The notes under the pieces: generated by a model
Database searches by the model: none
What the model was told of the DNA's origin: nothing
What the model saw: the letters and a program-made list of their open reading frames with translations, nothing else
Assembly: GCA_037043455.1 (NCBI GenBank)
Contig: JAWPHD010000289.1
Coordinates: forward strand, 1 to 64,000
DNA from: Cyrtodaria siliqua
Lineage: Eukaryota > Mollusca > Bivalvia > Adapedonta > Hiatellidae
DNA length: 64,000 bases
Reading direction: 5' to 3'
Made by a program: the position numbers and the translations under genes
Part shown: positions 44,800 through 55,761 of the stretch, one piece after another
How positions within the stretch are numbered: position 1 is the stretch's first letter
How the letters are laid out: every line of letters starts with the position of its first letter

Positions 44800-45325
44800 A
44801 AATGGCATCTAAATTTTCACAAAATACATAAATTTTGTTATAGTTTAAGTTTGATTGAAACTCTACTTTTACATGAAATTTAATGAAATGTTGTTGAAGT
44901 TAAATGTGATATAGAAACGACTGGTGTCCGCTTAAATTTCACTTAAACTCCACTTTTACATAAAATGTAATGGAATTTTATTGCGGATAAATGTGGTGTA
45001 GGATACACTGATGTCTGCTTACATTTCACTTAATCTCCACTTTTACATGAAATTTAATGAAATTTTATTTCCGTAAAATGTGATATAGGAAAGACTGGTG
45101 TCGCTTAAATTTCAGTTAAAACTCCACTTTTACATGAAATTTAATGAAATTTTGTTGCGGATAAATGTGTTGTAGGAAACACAGGTGTAGGCTTCAATTT
45201 CACTTAAACTCCAAGTCTGTAAGAAATTTAATGGAATTTTGGCTGAGGTTAAATGCGATGTAGGAAACCCTGGACTGTGCGCCTATATTCCACTTAAACT
45301 CCAAATTTATAAGAAATTTATATAT
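44800..45325. repeat. 87-bp subterminal tandem repeat, about six units
   Basis: The anchor word ctccacttttacatgaaatt recurs at 44861 (variant), 44948, 45035, 45122, 45209 and 45299 with 87-bp spacing (last 90). Each unit also carries gttgcggataaatgtggtgt-type words. It lies just inside the left end of the candidate CACTA-like element. Confidence 0.85.
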
Positions 45326-45461
45326 ATAATACTGTAGCTCAGGTCACGCAAAAAGTCAGATTCATCTAAGCATAGACCCTACACTGCTTTATTTCCAATT
45401 ATATACTTATATAATACTTGTACATATTCATGTGTATTCCATTTAAATCATGTATAACACG

Positions 45462-45908
45462 ATATATATGAGCCGAAACACACGAAAACGACCCTTCAGA
45501 CAAAATTGTGACATTTTATGTTTTTTGATGTTTATGAATCTCGGTGATTTTCTCCTTAAAATTCTCTTTATTTCATGTTGATATCTTAATTAAAAATGAT
45601 TTTATCTCAATTTGAAAATTAAAGATTGTACTCGCCATTAATTTTGACGTTGACGTCAGCGTCTTGGACGACGTCGTTCATTTAATAATACCAACATATA
45701 TAAACAATTACTATTTTCTATATAGCATCAACTATTTATATTAAGAAAACATATTCTCTATGATATAATAACTAGGTAAAACATGGAACTGACGAGAAAT
45801 TTGATTAGTAAGTAACTGATTACCGGCCGACGTCATAAATTGTTACTTTATGACGTTGTCGTCTGAATGTCCGAAGGAAAGTTTTCGTGTGCTGCGGCTC
45901 ATATATAT
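45462..45908. mobile_element. MITE with ATATATGAGCCG inverted ends
   Basis: Left end atatatatgagccgaaacac, acgaaaacgac; right end, reversed, atatatatgagccgcagcac, acgaaaac. Inverted repeats extend about 40 bp with mismatches. The TA-rich ends could include the target duplication. No ORF. It is nested in the candidate CACTA-like element. Confidence 0.7.
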
Positions 45909-46794
45909 TAAATTATGTAGTCGATTCCAGGGGCAATCTTCTGAGGAATGTTCACATACCAATCGCAGTCAGACAGTGTGTGTGTGCTGAACCCATAGAA
46001 TAGATGTATGATATAACTATTTTATATAAGACTGAGACAAGATGTTCAGGTAATTAGCTTCAAATAGCCCATGGATGTACCACATACTGTGTTTATAACT
46101 TCCTCTCCGAGAGTCGTAACGAACGTGTGAACATTTCTTTCACAGATATGCCGAAACACCATATTGCTTATTGGTCAAAACACTCTTCAGCAAATGCAAA
46201 TTAGTAATTGTCTAATCATGTTATATAGCCTGATATGTATCGACACAATATACTGTTTCTCCGTTTTTCCTTCAATTATTAAACCATATTTCTAATTTCA
46301 TATGTTTTAATCATATGTTAGTGCAGATTTTAAATCTTTGATCTGCAATCTCAGTTATAACTAACTATGTGCAAATTATTATCATATTATTCTATGAATT
46401 AGCAATACTATACTATGTAGAATATACGATTGGATAAAGGAAAACGATAGTCAATATATGTTGTATGCAATATTCATTAGTAAATATTAATGATGTAAAT
46501 ACTTATTTCGAACAATAATAAGCAACATTTAAATTCCATGACCTTAGTAATTTTAGTAAATTATATATACTTTAATCACAAATAATGTATTGTGTTAATA
46601 ATTAGCATTTACAGTTCATACTTTTGTGTATGCTGATGCTGTAATCATTTGAAGTTAATACTTTACAATATCCTACGTTATGTGTATGTCCGAAACACCC
46701 GATGCCATTAATATTCCCTTTTCAAGTTCAAGATTATATCTGTAACCACTAGTCATTACATTTAAATATACATTGCGTTTCCTATTTATTTTAC
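45909..46794. other. AT-rich interior of the candidate element
   Basis: No coding sequence or repeat recognised. Confidence 0.4.
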
Positions 46795-47812
46795 ACTAAT
46801 GTCCAGTGGGATCCTATACTAAAGTGTATATATCCATCATCAATATCCAGTGGGATCCTATACTGAAGTGTATATATTCATCATCAATGTCCAGTGGAAT
46901 CATATACTGAAGTGTATATATTCATCACCAATGTACAGTGGGATCCTATACTGAAGTGTATATATTCATCATCAATATCCAGTGGGATCCTATACTAAAG
47001 TGTATATATTCATCATCAATATCCAGTGGGATCCTATACTGAAGTGTATATATTCATCACCAATGTCTAGTGGGATCCTATACTGAAGTGTATATATTCA
47101 TCATCAATGTCCAGTGGGATACTATACTGAAGTGTATATATTCATCATCAATGTCCAGTGGGATCCTATATTAAAGTGTATATATTCATCATCAATGTCC
47201 AGTGGGATCCTATACTGAAGTGTATATATTCATCATCAATGTCCAGTGGGATCCTATACTAAAGTCTATATATGCATCATCAATGCCCAGTGGGATCCTA
47301 TACTAAAGTGTATATATGCATCATCAATGTCCAGTGGGATCCTATACTAAAGTGTATATATTCATCATCAATGTCCAGTGGGATCCTACACTAAAGTGTA
47401 TATATTCATCATCAATGTCCAGTGGGATCCTATACTGAAGTGTATATATTGATCATCAATGTCTAGTGGGATCTTATACTGAAGTATATATATTCATCAT
47501 CATTCGTCCAGTGGGATCCTATACTAAAGTGTATATATTCATCATCAATGTCCAGTGGGATCCTATACTAAAGTGTATATATGCATCATCAATGTCAAGT
47601 GGGATCCTATACTAAAGTGTATATATTCATCATCAATGTCCAGTGGGATCATATACTAAAGTGTATATATTCATCATCAATGTCCAGTGGGATCCTATAC
47701 TAAAGTGTATATATTCATCATCAATGTCCAGTGGGATCCTATACTGAAGTGTATATATTCATCATCCATGCCCAGTGGGATCCCATACTAAAGTGTATAT
47801 ATTCATCATCAT
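46795..47812. repeat. 44-bp satellite, about 23 units
   Basis: Units of 44 bp read gtccagtgggatcctatact, aaagtgtatatattcatcat, caat. Most contain GGATCC. Variation is light and mostly a/g at one site (actaaag versus actgaag), suggesting homogenisation. Between units there is no spacer, and the units are near identical throughout, so it is a satellite rather than a CRISPR array. Confidence 0.95.
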
Positions 47813-47916
47813 TTCATAACTATCACTCGGAATTAAAATGTGATTTCTTTCCAACGTGTGTCTTGATGTTGGAAGCGACATATATAATATTGTAGCACAA
47901 CTCACCCATAATATAT

Positions 47917-47919
<3 letters not shown>

Positions 47920-47961
<42 letters not shown>

Positions 47962-47962
47962 T
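47920..47962. repeat. AG dinucleotide microsatellite
   Basis: About 40 bp of alternating AG with one AAAG interruption, between the 44-bp satellite and the A-family insertion. Confidence 0.95.
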
Positions 47963-47984
47963 CATTAAATTCAAGAAATATATA

Positions 47985-48690
47985 AAGATCGGACAGGGAA
48001 CGTAGCAATCAAGGAGGACAGTCAACCACAAAACACAGAAACAAACACGCAAACAGACAAACAAGAAGGCAAAAGTAACAATAAATGCATACGACATCAC
48101 AAGCACAAAATGGTTGACAAAAGAGATACCGCCTTGGAACGGTCAGTTGCAAAGTAGCCCACTGGGGGTTTATACCGGTTTTAGGTAGCACTAAACTTCA
48201 CACTTACCCTACTGTCATCCCATTAAAACAGGACAGTGTAAATAAAGAAATCCCCGCCATGATCTAATCTCTTACCAACAAGGCAGCATCAATAGGCAAT
48301 ATAAGCAAAATACAAATATGCTCGTGTAAATATAATACAAAAAACAATAGCCTAGAAAGCCACAATGAAGGTACTCTCAATGACTTGGCAGAAACCAGAG
48401 CAACAAGAAAATAAACCATTAAGTGCACGGCAAGAAAGATCCTAGACAAACATAAAACGCCACCCTCCCAATGGGCTTTAGGTAGGCGTCATCATAGGGT
48501 CCACAGTCTGTCCGGTTATCGTACAATTAAAGAGGAAAGCATAGTGGCGAAATGTAAAAGGGTCCACCACCAAACATGCAGTACGTTGCAAAATGATAGG
48601 GTCATAACCTCTTTTGATAAACTTTTTAACAAGTTTAACAAAGATAGTATAAAAGTGATCATGACCTAGAATCTTGCGAAGTTTATAAAT
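47985..48690 (-). mobile_element. A-family copy inserted in the CACTA-like element
   Basis: Minus-strand copy with complete tail (aaagatcggacagggaacgt at 47985) and the RT C-terminal block up to tttataaatc at 48690. The last ORF (48478-48693) translates as MIYKLRKILGHDHFYTIFVK, KRGYDPIILQRTACLVVDPF and MMTPT and is still open over 71 codons. 5' truncation falls at the same block as in the copies at 6488 and 43013, suggesting a favoured stop of reverse transcription or short elements. Confidence 0.85.
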
Positions 48691-49270
48691 CAATATGAGA
48701 TATAATTAAAATTAAGTATTCATTACATGTGCAACATGATGTGTCATTACATTTCGTATGAATTGAATTGTTAGCATGATGTCTTACGCACTGTATAGGA
48801 AATATATCGTTAACATTTATTTATAATTAAACGCCATAAAATTCAATATAAAATACCACACTTAAGCATTCATTAAATGTTAACATGGTGTATTGTTAGA
48901 ATTAATTGCAATTAAATATGAGATATCACTACATTTAAGTATCATTACATGTGCAATGCGATGTGCATTACATTTAATTTGAATTAATAAATATCATAAA
49001 ATTATAAGTTTGATATCTAATAGGATTTTGTTTTTGTATGTGAAATATCGTTACATTTAATTGCAATTAAATTCCACCAAATTCAATATGAAATACCACC
49101 GCTACATTTAAGCTATCATTAAATGTGCATCATGATGTATTGTTATTTTTAATTGCGATTAAAAGCAGTTTAAATACCAAACACAAGTTGCAAACTTTTA
49201 TTCTACATTTAAGAGTAAATAAATTCCTATTAAATCCCACACATGGAATTTAATGACATTTCAGCAATTT
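48691..49270. repeat. Right subterminal repeat zone
   Basis: Degenerate words cattacatgtgcaacatgatg, ttaattgcaattaaatt and aatatgaaataccac recur at about 48720, 48890-48960 and 49060-49140. The zone is AT-rich and lies just inside the right end of the candidate CACTA-like element. Confidence 0.6.
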
Positions 49271-49479
49271 TCAGTTTTAATTAAATCCCTTATTTCATGC
49301 AGTGTTATAATCAATACAAGATAAAATAGACCGGGACAGATCGCTGATAAGACAATAAGCGTAACTGATGTTTTGCAACATTACTCTATGTCATGTTACT
49401 GTCAGATTCAGTGTAAAATGTACTTTTGTTATGGACCAGATGTTTACCTACGGCAGATGTTGATGAGCATTTGCTTCAA

Positions 49480-52400
49480 AATTGAGATATGTTATATGTT
49501 TTATTCAATATTCCAATAGGCCTTAAGGCCTGTGAGGATACAAATAGTTAACATAAAACAATGACAGGTAATACTAAATGGAACAACATAAACAAATGTA
49601 CATATGGAGAAGATTGTATAAATATTTTCATATCATTAAATCATTTACTTTACCCACACAGTCTTTCACTATGTAATACAAAATATGAGTAAGCCCACGT
49701 GAGATTAAAATTCACATTCCATAGACATTGCTTTGTAAATATTTGTATTTTATTTTATTTTACATTTCTATTTTACGTATTATGAATAATGTTTTATATA
49801 TTTTTCAAACACATGACTATAAACATATAAAGACATGTATTTAAATGCAATATGTAACTATCATGTTTTCAGTTTATATATATATATATCATCTGATAAA
49901 GATTTCAAGCACTAAACAAACAAATGATACATAAATCATGACGATTATAACAAAATACATGTGGCGTTGCACAATATATCGTCTAGGATATTAATTTAAG
50001 TGAATCTATATATCATAGCACAGTCAAACATAACCAAAAGTTTTGCATATACAATGCAACTGAGTATATATTGCGTATTGTTTATTATGAAATCCAAAGC
50101 GAAACCAAACTTTAAGACAATGCATAGATAATGCAGATGTGTATATATACAATAATTGCATATATTCTATGTCTAAAAATAACGTTACAACATGATATTT
50201 CCCTATACTTACACACAATTTAAAACTTTTGTAATGATTAGTTATTGGAAAATAATATCCTTTCGGATTTCAAATGCTTTGTATACAAATACACTAAGTT
50301 TTTTCAATTTGTTTTTATTTTCGCAGTTTATTAGCTCTAAAAATTTCAGCATGCTGGGCCTTTTCCAATAATATTTATCAATATAATTTAATCTAATACC
50401 ATTATAATTTGTACACTCTTTTATAAAATGATACTCGTCTTCTATCTTGTTACAAACTCTACATTTTCTTTCATCTAATGGTATACTTAATGGTCTATGC
50501 CATCTACATGCCTCAATTTCTAAATTATGGGAGGAAAGTCTCAATCTGGATAACGCTTGTCTAAATTTTGGTATATTTATACAGGTTAAATAATGCTTAA
50601 GACTAAAAGTATCACATGCGTTTCTGTAAAAAATAGCTCTGCTTGACTGTTCTAAACGTGAATGCCAATTCTGTACAAAATTGTCATGTAATCTTTGTTT
50701 TACCAGGCTTAAAAATATATCGCTATTTCCAACTCCCTGATATAGCCATGCATCAAACAATCCAAGATTTCCCAATAATGTCTTTAGCAATGTAACCCAA
50801 TTAATTTTATTTGGCATTACCTCGGCATCAGTTCTAAGCATGCTGTATACATATTTAATAAATTTATTTTCATTAGAGTAAATGATTTTTAACCAGTATT
50901 TTATTATTAATACATATCTATGTGTAATCAATGTTGTTCTCACTAACTCCCCGTAGATAAAATCATTTTGAGCAGATCGCTTTACATGCAAAATGCTTTT
51001 GCAATATTGCGTATGTACTCTTTCAACACAAAGTCCTGTAGAAAAACCCCACACTTCCGCGCCGTAATTCAAAATAGGGTTTTATAAGTTTATCAAATAA
51101 ATCTAATTTATGTTTTACTGATATGTCAGTAAATTTATAAAGGTATCTGTTTAACATAAACACTGCTTTCCGCGCTTGACCCGCCAACATGTTCTGTGTT
51201 TCATTAAACGAATCACCTTGAGTGAACACAATGCCAAGATACGTAAAAGCGTTTACTATATCTATATTCATATCATTATAAATAAATGTCAAATTTCTTG
51301 GCAATAAACCTGCTTTTCTGAAAACCATAACTTTAGTTTTGGCCGTATTAACGATCAACTTCCATCTGGAGCAATAATTTGATAAAATATCAAAGCTTTT
51401 TTGTAGACCTTCGGCACTTTCCGAAAATATTACAATACCATCAGCATATAACAGAATAAACAATTTAATCATATCGACCTCAATGCCTTCAAACCCGTTT
51501 AGTATAAACTCATCTTCAATGTCATTCAAAAACATAGAAAACAAAAAGGGAGATAAACATTCTCCTTGTCTCACACCTAGTAAACACGTAAACTCATCGC
51601 TCAATTGGTTTAAATATTTAACCCTTGATTTAATAGAGTTGTACATAGATTGAATAATGTTTAAAATCTTCCCTCTAATGCCAAGTTTAATAAGTTTCAT
51701 CCACAAATTATCCCTCACAACATAATCAAAGGCTTTTGTAAAATCAACAAACGCACAATATAGTTTTTTGCCTGTATTAATCAGATGACTAATAAGACCA
51801 TGCAAAACAAAAATATTATCTACTGTGCACATCTTTCTCCTAAACCCTGCTTGGGCTTCAATAAACACATAATAAATCTCTGCCCAATAATTTAATCTAT
51901 TATTCAGGACACGTGTAAACAATTTACCTAATGTACTGAGTAAAGTAATTCCTCCAAAATTAGAAACATCATTTAGACTACCCTTTTTATGTAATGGTAT
52001 TATGTAACCATCGGACCATGACTCTGGAAAGAATCCACTTTCAAAGACTTTGTTAAATAGTGGAAGCAATACAGGTACCAATATACATTTACCATGTACA
52101 TAAAATTCATTTATACGCATATCAGGACCGCTACTACGACCATTTTTTATCTGAGAAATAGCATTTAATAACTCAGTTTGACTTATCTCAACAATGAGTT
52201 CACTAAACATAATTCCGAATTCATTGTTAACATATCGTTCATTAAAGTAAATGACATCTTCATCTGCGCTAAAGAACGGATCGTTTGGATTGTTAATACA
52301 TTTAAAATAATTTTCAAACTCAGATAGACCAGATTTTGATGTTTTAATGCCAGATAATTCTTTTAACATATTCCAGTACTTTTTGGCATCCGCGTACCGA

Positions 52401-53998
52401 TTTTTTTCTAGTTCCACTGTTTTTGCTTTATCATATGCATACCTAGATTTTCCTAAAGTATTTGTGTAATCTGATCTAGCTTGTACCAAGTCTTTTCTAT
52501 TACGTTCATCTTTACAACCTCTAAACCTATTTAAGTAAAACATGAAACGAGATCTTTTTTCTTCACATTCAACATTAAACCAAGGATTTTCTTTGTAATT
52601 ATTAAATGCTTGAGCATTATCAACACGTCGTATATGTCTTTTAAACAATGGATCAGCAACTTTAGTAATAATATCAACAAAAGCATTTAGTGTTGTCGAT
52701 ACCTCATCTTCACTAACTGCATTATTTATTGATATCTTTAAGTTATCTAGTTCCGTTGTTGTATTACCTGAACTAAGAGACGCTATAAACTCGTCCTTTA
52801 ACTGATTATTCCATGTATATTTAAAATCAACAGTATCATATTGTTTATCGCTATCTTTCAATATGTTTGTTTCTGAAACGTCTGACATTGATTTATACTG
52901 TACCACATAACTTATATGACAATGGTCAGATAAAATGTTTGGATCGCCAACGTCGAAACTGATAACTTTACAGAAGATATCATCTGAACCTAATACGTAA
53001 TCTATTAAACTACTTCCTCTGGTATTAATATAAGTATATTTCCCAATGCCAGCGTCACTACCTACTCGGCCATTTAAAATCCTCAGACCTGTTTGTTTAC
53101 AAAAATCAATCAACAAATTACCATTACTATTTTGGTGACCTTTATCCTGAGAATCCCTTGGCTGAAAGTCATCAACAATATAATCATCAGGTAATAACTG
53201 CGCATGTACGTCTGAGTCATAAGTTACAAAATCAGCATGGTCTGAAGTTCGGCTGTTAAAATCGCCATTCAACAATATATAACACTGTCCGTTTGTATAA
53301 TTATGAATTTCTGTAAGAGAATCTAATAAACGATCAAAAATATTTCGTTCAACAACCGACTGCCTACAACTGCCTTCGGGCAAAACATAACACAAACCTA
53401 CAAATAAATCATATTCAGTTTACAGTAATTTAATTTAATCCATAATATGTCATCTTCGCTTTTAAAAAATAAAGTGTCTTCTGTGACAAACTCACTTCGA
53501 ACATAAATAACAATGCCACCTGAATCACGTTTGGCATTTCGCTTTTTCTTCGTTCTATGTAAACAAAAACATTCAAAATTGTGCATATTTAAGTCCTGTA
53601 TTTCATTTGACCATGATTCCGTAAGTAAAACAATATCATTATTTTCAAAAATAGAGACCAGTTCAGAACTTTTTAGTTTATTTGAACGTTTGGTTATTAC
53701 ACCTTGTATGTTTAATAAACATACCTTAATGTTCACCTCCTCCTGTATGTCCTACTCTTGACTGTCATTTACGCCGTTATTCTCGTTGGATTTGTCTGCA
53801 TTCACAAAATCCCTATTGTTAACAAATTGAGCTGACCTCCGATCACGACTGTTATTTAACCGTTCACGGTAATCCGTAACTACTGACTGCGTTCGCCTCT
53901 GATCCCACGTGCTCCTCGTAGCTGACCTTGACACACGTCCATGAGACACTGCATCTGTCGAGTTTGAGGTAGTCTGCATTTTGTTTTTGTTTTTAGGG
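49480..53998 (-). mobile_element. APE-type LINE, nearly full length but decayed
   Basis: A 4.5-kb non-LTR retrotransposon. The 5' edge lies at about 53998, next to a shared 45-bp word. Coding sequence runs 53979-50242 and a long AT-rich 3' UTR follows to about 49480, where gcctattggaatattgaata and aaacatataac form the tail. There is no RNase H. The clade is left open. Its 3' end is 180 bp from the right end of the candidate CACTA-like element. Confidence 0.8.
50242..53979 (-). pseudogene. LINE ORF2: APE endonuclease and reverse transcriptase
   Basis: The original reading frame spans about 1,245 codons. An R/S/N-rich 75-residue N-terminus (from ATG 53979) ends at an in-frame TAG (53752-53754), and the same frame continues as KVCLLNIQGVITKRS, the APE endonuclease start. 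A 1-nt frameshift at about 53399 follows IYL. The endonuclease continues with LLNGDFNSRTSDHADF and LSDHCHISYVV. RT blocks include PESWSDGYIIPLHKKGS, AQAGFRRKMCTVDNIF, CAFVDFTKAFDYV, GVRQGECLSPFLFSMFLND and LYADGIVIFS. The catalytic YADD reads YADG (codon at 51437-51439). A second 1-nt frameshift at about 51065 precedes LNYGAEVWGFSTG and a C-terminal CRVCNKIEDEYHFIKEC zinc-binding-like motif. It is inactive. Confidence 0.9.
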
Positions 53999-54041
53999 TC
54001 CTATAGAAACCACAGCGTCCGTGCGCAACGGCATCGTAGTT
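53997..54041 (-). repeat. 45-bp word shared by LINE 5' edge and family B 3' ends
   Basis: The plus strand reads agggtcctatagaaaccaca, gcgtccgtgcgcaacggcat, cgtag. The same word stands at the 3' end of the family B copies at 14310, 19640, 21530 and 31140. Here it lies 18 bp upstream of the LINE's first ATG, without the rest of the B tail. Confidence 0.75.
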
Positions 54042-54805
54042 TACAGTTTTATTTACTGATTTAAGGTTAGATATACAGGTTGAGACAGCCTGTCATTAAT
54101 GCTGGTTATACTATAAAATACAAATGTATTGGAACTATACATGATTAAAATAAGTAGTCCCCCAGTCGGTGGTGGGGTGCTCGTTACTTAACAGAGGGGT
54201 AGGACCCCCGAAAAGTAACGACCCCCGAAAAGTAACCCACCTGTTGACCGTGGGTGGCGACCCGTGTCGTTGGAGAAGGGAATCCTGGTGGTTGAGTGAT
54301 AGTAGTTATGGTAGTTATCTCCACGTTACAACACACCACTTTGATCCGGACTTCAACTAGACGGGCGGTCAGATTAGCCCGATCTGATCAATCGGTGTGT
54401 CACGTCTATACGGTATCCTAGCTTCTTGTTTAATTCAAATCTCTCTCAATCCCTCTCGTTTAATATCTTGCTCCCCTTTTATTTCATTTTATTTTATTAT
54501 CCTCTTTAAACATAATGTATAAAGGATCCTTTATTGCGGTGGCGCTATTATGGGCTAATCATGTATTTCTGAACGCTATATGGCTATATTCATGTCACTT
54601 TTAAGCGGAACATAAGTGCGGCTCTTCAACTTTGAAGTTGAGGGGTTATGTCCGCTGGGTGGTATGGGGGTCTGATGCGTTAGTTTCATATGAGTATACT
54701 CTTCAAGTATTCTTTCCTTTGTGTGTCGGATATCCACATCAAATGTCCCCTTGTTGAACACCGAGATGGGTGGGAAGCGTGAAGAATGAATACCAATTTC
54801 CCATT
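54042..54805 (+). other. Probable 5' UTR of the gag-bearing LINE
   Basis: A region of more balanced base composition than its neighbours precedes the gag-like ORF. It includes a short direct repeat with acccccgaaaagtaacg (54206 and 54222). No promoter can be defined by eye. There is no coding region. Confidence 0.4.
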
Positions 54806-55760
54806 ATGGGACGAAAAAACGCACACACTACCGATACTCCATCAATTTCAGTTTCAGGTTCTAAACGTATTAGAAATGGACCAGGACCTCAGTCAGACTC
54901 TGAGATTGACTCGGACACTGGTATTTCACATCTGAATTGGTCCCGATTCCTAAATGTTATCTCATTGGATGAATCTCGACCTATTAAATATATCCCTCCT
55001 TTTGCTATCTCTAAGGCCTTACTCGGCATTGCCGGTGAGCCGAGGAGTGTTGAAAAACAATTTCTTGTCGAGTGTGAACGTAAATCACACTCTGACAGTC
55101 TTCTTAAAATAAGATATTTTGTTAATATCATGGTTGAGGTGATACCTCATATCTCCCTCAACACCTCGAAAGGTGTGGTACGCTCTAGGAAACTGGAGCA
55201 CTGCACCCTTGAGGAAATGACACTAAACCTCAAATCACAAGGTGTGACTGAAGTAGTTCGTTTGAATATAAAGCGGAGTGGCATTCTCACTCCTACTAAT
55301 ACATTCGTGCTTACTTTCAGCACACCAACTCTTCCTAAAACGATTAAAACTGGATATATTATTCTACCAGTAGACCCTTTCATCCCAAACCCTCTCAGAT
55401 GTTTCACTTGCCAACATTTTTGGCATCATCGAGAAAGATGCAAGAGAACTGCCGTGGCCAACAGGGTCACAGCGATTTCTCTAACTGCAAAAATTCCGCC
55501 TCTTGCGTTAATTGCAAGGTGGTCCATGGGGCTTTCTCGAAAGACTGTCCGAAATGGAAACACGAGAGAGAAATTCAGTCAAAATAGAAAAAATATCTCT
55601 TTCCCAGAAGCTAGAAAACTTGTCGAAAGTCTTACTCAAACCACTCCATCTGGCAACTCGTACGCCGCGGCGAAAAGGGTTGGGACACCAGCTACTAGGT
55701 CTATCGCGGTACAGACCGTGTTAACCTTGCCAATAAACTCCGACAATTTTGCTACTATTC
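54806..55760 (+). pseudogene. LINE ORF1 (gag-like) with CCHC zinc knuckles
   Basis: Starting at ATG 54806 the protein reads MGRKNAHTTDTPSISVSGSK, then an RNA-binding region (FLNVISLDESRPIKYIPPFA, FLVECERKSHSDSLL) and PLRCFTCQHFWHHRERCK, the first zinc knuckle. A frameshift near 55435 moves the second knuckle, SCVNCKVVHGAFSKDCPKWK, into another frame (55399-55587). A compensating shift restores ISFPEARKLVESL and SYAAAKRV. This order (gag RNA-binding region, CCHC knuckles, SFPEARK) is typical of ORF1 in Jockey-like and related LINEs. The companion ORF2 is missing: the sequence passes directly into an A-family RT near 55760. Confidence 0.85.
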
Positions 55761-55761
55761 C

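Larger units (their letters stand above)
44678..49304. mobile_element. Candidate CACTA-like DNA transposon, non-autonomous
   Basis: The left end reads cactgcatgaaataaggggt and the right end, reversed, cactgcatgaaataagggat; similarity continues about 30 bp. TTA lies immediately outside both ends (44675-44677 and 49305-49307). Ends starting CACT(A/G), 3-bp target duplications and subterminal repeat arrays are the hallmarks of the CMC/EnSpm (CACTA) superfamily, and all three are seen here. The interior has no transposase. It holds an 87-bp subterminal array, a MITE (45462-45908), a 44-bp satellite (46795-47812), an A-family retroelement (47985-48690) and a right-side AT-rich subterminal repeat zone. 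The superfamily call is inference from the termini; Harbinger-type elements also use TTA. Confidence 0.6.

Noticed and set aside
46795..47812. CRISPR-like regular array
   Set aside because: Units are contiguous and almost identical over the whole 44 bp, with no unique spacers, and the setting is a eukaryotic transposon.
54770..54805. Earlier GTG start for the gag frame
   Set aside because: A nuclear animal-type ORF should start at ATG; the ATG at 54806 gives the usual MGRKN-like beginning.
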